6,426 nt of DNA from an uncultured Ruminococcus sp. GTDB lineage: Bacteria; Bacillota; Clostridia; Oscillospirales; CAG-272. The stretch lies in contig CADAXH010000100.1 of the NCBI GenBank assembly GCA_902791785.1, forward strand, positions 1 to 6,426, given 5' to 3'. Under the pieces are notes generated by a model. The model had not been told where the DNA came from and searched no databases. It saw nothing but the letters and a program-made list of their open reading frames with translations. Positions 5,170-6,426 of this stretch are shown in pieces. How positions within the stretch are numbered: position 1 is the stretch's first letter; each line of letters opens with the position of its first letter. The translations under genes were made by a program, and so were the position numbers.

Positions 5170-5922
5170 TTACTCAACTTTAGTGAGCAATTCGGGTTCT
5201 CCATCAGTAATAACAATGGAATGTTCGTAGTGAGCAGCCAATGAACCATCACATGTAACAACCGTCCAGTCGTTAGACTGTGTTCTTACCCTGTATGAGC
5301 CCATTGTAATCATAGGTTCAACTGCTATCGTCATTCCCTCATAGAGTCTCGGGCCTCTTCCTCTGGTTCCGAAGTTTGGAACTTCAGGATCCTCGTGGAG
5401 GTCTTTTCCGACTCCGTGACCTACATACTGACGTACAACTCCATATCCTTTTGATTCAGCATATTCGCTCACGGCTGCCCCTATATCTCCGATTCTGCCG
5501 CCTGCTTTCGCCTGCGCTATACCGCGGAAAAAACTCTCCTTGGTCGCTTCGATAAGTTTCATTGCCGCATCGGACACCTTTCCTACCGGAAAAGTGTTTG
5601 CGCTGTCTCCTGTATAACCTTTGTACTCTGCACCGCAGTCTATCTTGACGATGTCTCCTTCGTGAAGGATTCTGTCAGGACTCGGTATTCCGTGGATTAC
5701 TTCGTCGTTTATGCTTACGCACACTGCTCCGGGAAATCCGCCGTATCCGAGAAACGTCGGTCTACAGTTGCACTTTTCGATGTATTCGCGAATAACTCTG
5801 TCTATGTAAGCTGTAGAAACACCTTCTCTGATGTGGTCTCTTCCGACCAGGATTGCCTCTCCGGTAATCCTTCCGGCGATTCTCATCAAATCAAGCTGTT
5901 CATTGTTTTTGATTATGATCAT
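5170..5922 (-). CDS. map: Methionine aminopeptidase, type I
   Basis: The 250-residue product is a full-length type I methionine aminopeptidase, a cytosolic metalloenzyme that removes the initiator Met from new proteins. The pita-bread fold's dinuclear metal site is complete: Asp95 (KIDCGA), Asp106 (YTGDSA), His169 (VGHGVG), Glu202 (AVEPM) and Glu233 (HYEHS). Substrate-site His77 (EVIHGIPS) and His176 (DLHEDP) are also present. No N-terminal zinc-finger extension is present. The ATG overlaps the adk stop as ATGA, so translation is probably coupled. Only a weak AAAGG lies ten bases upstream. In many Firmicutes a KOW-domain ribosomal-like gene separates map from infA, but here infA follows within 18 bases. 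Confidence 0.97.
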   Translation of the reverse strand: MIIIKNNEQLDLMRIAGRITGEAILVGRDHIREGVSTAYIDRVIREYIEKCNCRPTFLGYGGFPGAVCVSINDEVIHGIPSPDRILHEGDIVKIDCGAEYKGYTGDSANTFPVGKVSDAAMKLIEATKESFFRGIAQAKAGGRIGDIGAAVSEYAESKGYGVVRQYVGHGVGKDLHEDPEVPNFGTRGRGPRLYEGMTIAVEPMITMGSYRVRTQSNDWTVVTCDGSLAAHYEHSIVITDGEPELLTKVE

Positions 5923-6426
5923 TTGTTTCTGACCTTTTCTGTTTCGGCAAGAGTAAGTCTGGTTGTATCAGCCTTGAGCTCCTGTCCTTCTACTGTCACT
6001 AAGACACCTTTTTTTGCATAATAGTCAATCAGCGGTTCTGTCTGTTCATGATAAACATCCAGTCTGTGTTTGACAACCTCAGGGTCATCATCTTTTCTGA
6101 TGAGAAGTTCACCGCCGCAAGCATCGCAAACGCCTTCAACCTTGGAAGGTGCTGATTCGATGTGATAGGATTTTCCGCAGTCTTTGCAGACGCGTCTTCC
6201 CGACATTCTCTTGATAATTCTCTCGTCTGAAACGTGAACGTTTATAACGAGGTCGAGCTTTACGCCCATTTTGTCAAGTGCTTCTGCCTGAGAAACATTT
6301 CTCGGGAAACCATCAAGGATGTAACCGTTTTTACAATCCTCCTGAGACAGTCTCTCATTTACAAGTCCTATTATAACTTCATCAGGAACAAGTGATCCCG
6401 AATCAACATATTTTTTGGCCAAAACA
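5919..6426 (-). CDS. adk: Adenylate kinase, zinc-lid type (N-terminus outside window)
   Basis: The C-terminal 169 codons (about three quarters) of adenylate kinase, which interconverts ATP + AMP and 2 ADP. The frame is open to the right edge, so the start codon and the P-loop (GxPGAGKGT) lie outside. An internal TTG at 6422 falls in the AMP-binding region and is not a start. Visible motifs are KKYVDSGSLVPDEV, NGYILDGFPR (AMP/catalytic Arg), GRRVC and KDDDPEVVKHRL. Counting from the TTG codon, Cys79, Cys82, Cys99 and Cys102 form the Cys4 zinc site of the lid, typical of Gram-positive enzymes. In DGFPRN the usual Thr after Arg is Asn. The 3' end overlaps map by four bases (ATGA). Confidence 0.96.
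   Translation of the reverse strand, partial: VLAKKYVDSGSLVPDEVIIGLVNERLSQEDCKNGYILDGFPRNVSQAEALDKMGVKLDLVINVHVSDERIIKRMSGRRVCKDCGKSYHIESAPSKVEGVCDACGGELLIRKDDDPEVVKHRLDVYHEQTEPLIDYYAKKGVLVTVEGQELKADTTRLTLAETEKVRNK

Noticed and set aside
5062..5244. A 60-codon plus-strand frame opposite infA and the end of map
   Set aside because: It has no ribosome binding site and no similarity to known proteins, and it is antisense to two recognised genes.
6417..6422. TTG at 6422 as the start of adk
   Set aside because: The frame continues to the window edge and the residues there match the internal AMP-binding region. The P-loop must lie further upstream.

Overview
The window looks like chromosomal DNA of a low-to-moderate GC Firmicute, most likely a Clostridia/Oscillospirales-type anaerobe. 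The reasons are the gene order adk-map-infA-rpmJ-rpsM-rpsK-rpsD-rpoA-rplQ with strong AGGAGG-type ribosome binding sites, an S4 of the zinc-free type that starts MAIDRVPVVKRCRSLGLEP, and a Cys4 zinc-type adenylate kinase lid. The placement rests on recalled family sequences, not on a search.

Layout. (1) Bases 1-429, minus strand: the N-terminal 143 codons of a lipoprotein that runs off the left edge, with an acidic Ser/Thr-rich linker and the start of a BamE/SmpA-like domain. (2) Bases 430-582: a divergent intergenic region with two good sigma-A-type promoters, one per direction. (3) Bases 583-1932, plus strand: a membrane-anchored PP2C (SpoIIE/RsbU-type) phosphatase with an N-terminal LytS-type multi-TM sensor domain. 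(4) About 1953-1990: a bidirectional hairpin terminator shared by the converging phosphatase gene and ribosomal operon. (5) Bases 1997-6426, minus strand: the distal part of the spc/alpha ribosomal operon, read right to left as adk (5' end outside the window), map, infA, rpmJ, rpsM, rpsK, rpsD, rpoA, rplQ.

How it works together. The large operon joins nucleotide supply (Adk), removal of N-terminal Met (Map), translation initiation (IF-1), small- and large-subunit ribosomal proteins (L36, S13, S11, S4, L17) and the RNA polymerase alpha subunit. Genes are tightly packed: adk and map overlap by ATGA, and infA and rpmJ are 6 bases apart. The longest internal gap (rpsD-rpoA, about 92 bases) holds a hairpin just before the rpoA ribosome binding site and a possible weak promoter. 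The phosphatase and the lipoprotein are separate transcription units.

Main oddity. infA has a good ribosome binding site and is clearly IF-1, but it stops after 51 codons instead of about 72. The part encoding the last two strands of the OB fold is absent, and rpmJ starts 6 bases after the stop. It looks like a deletion, either real or an assembly error. Otherwise the window is ordinary core genome. I see no mobile element, CRISPR array, tRNA or rRNA, and no convincing undescribed multi-gene system.
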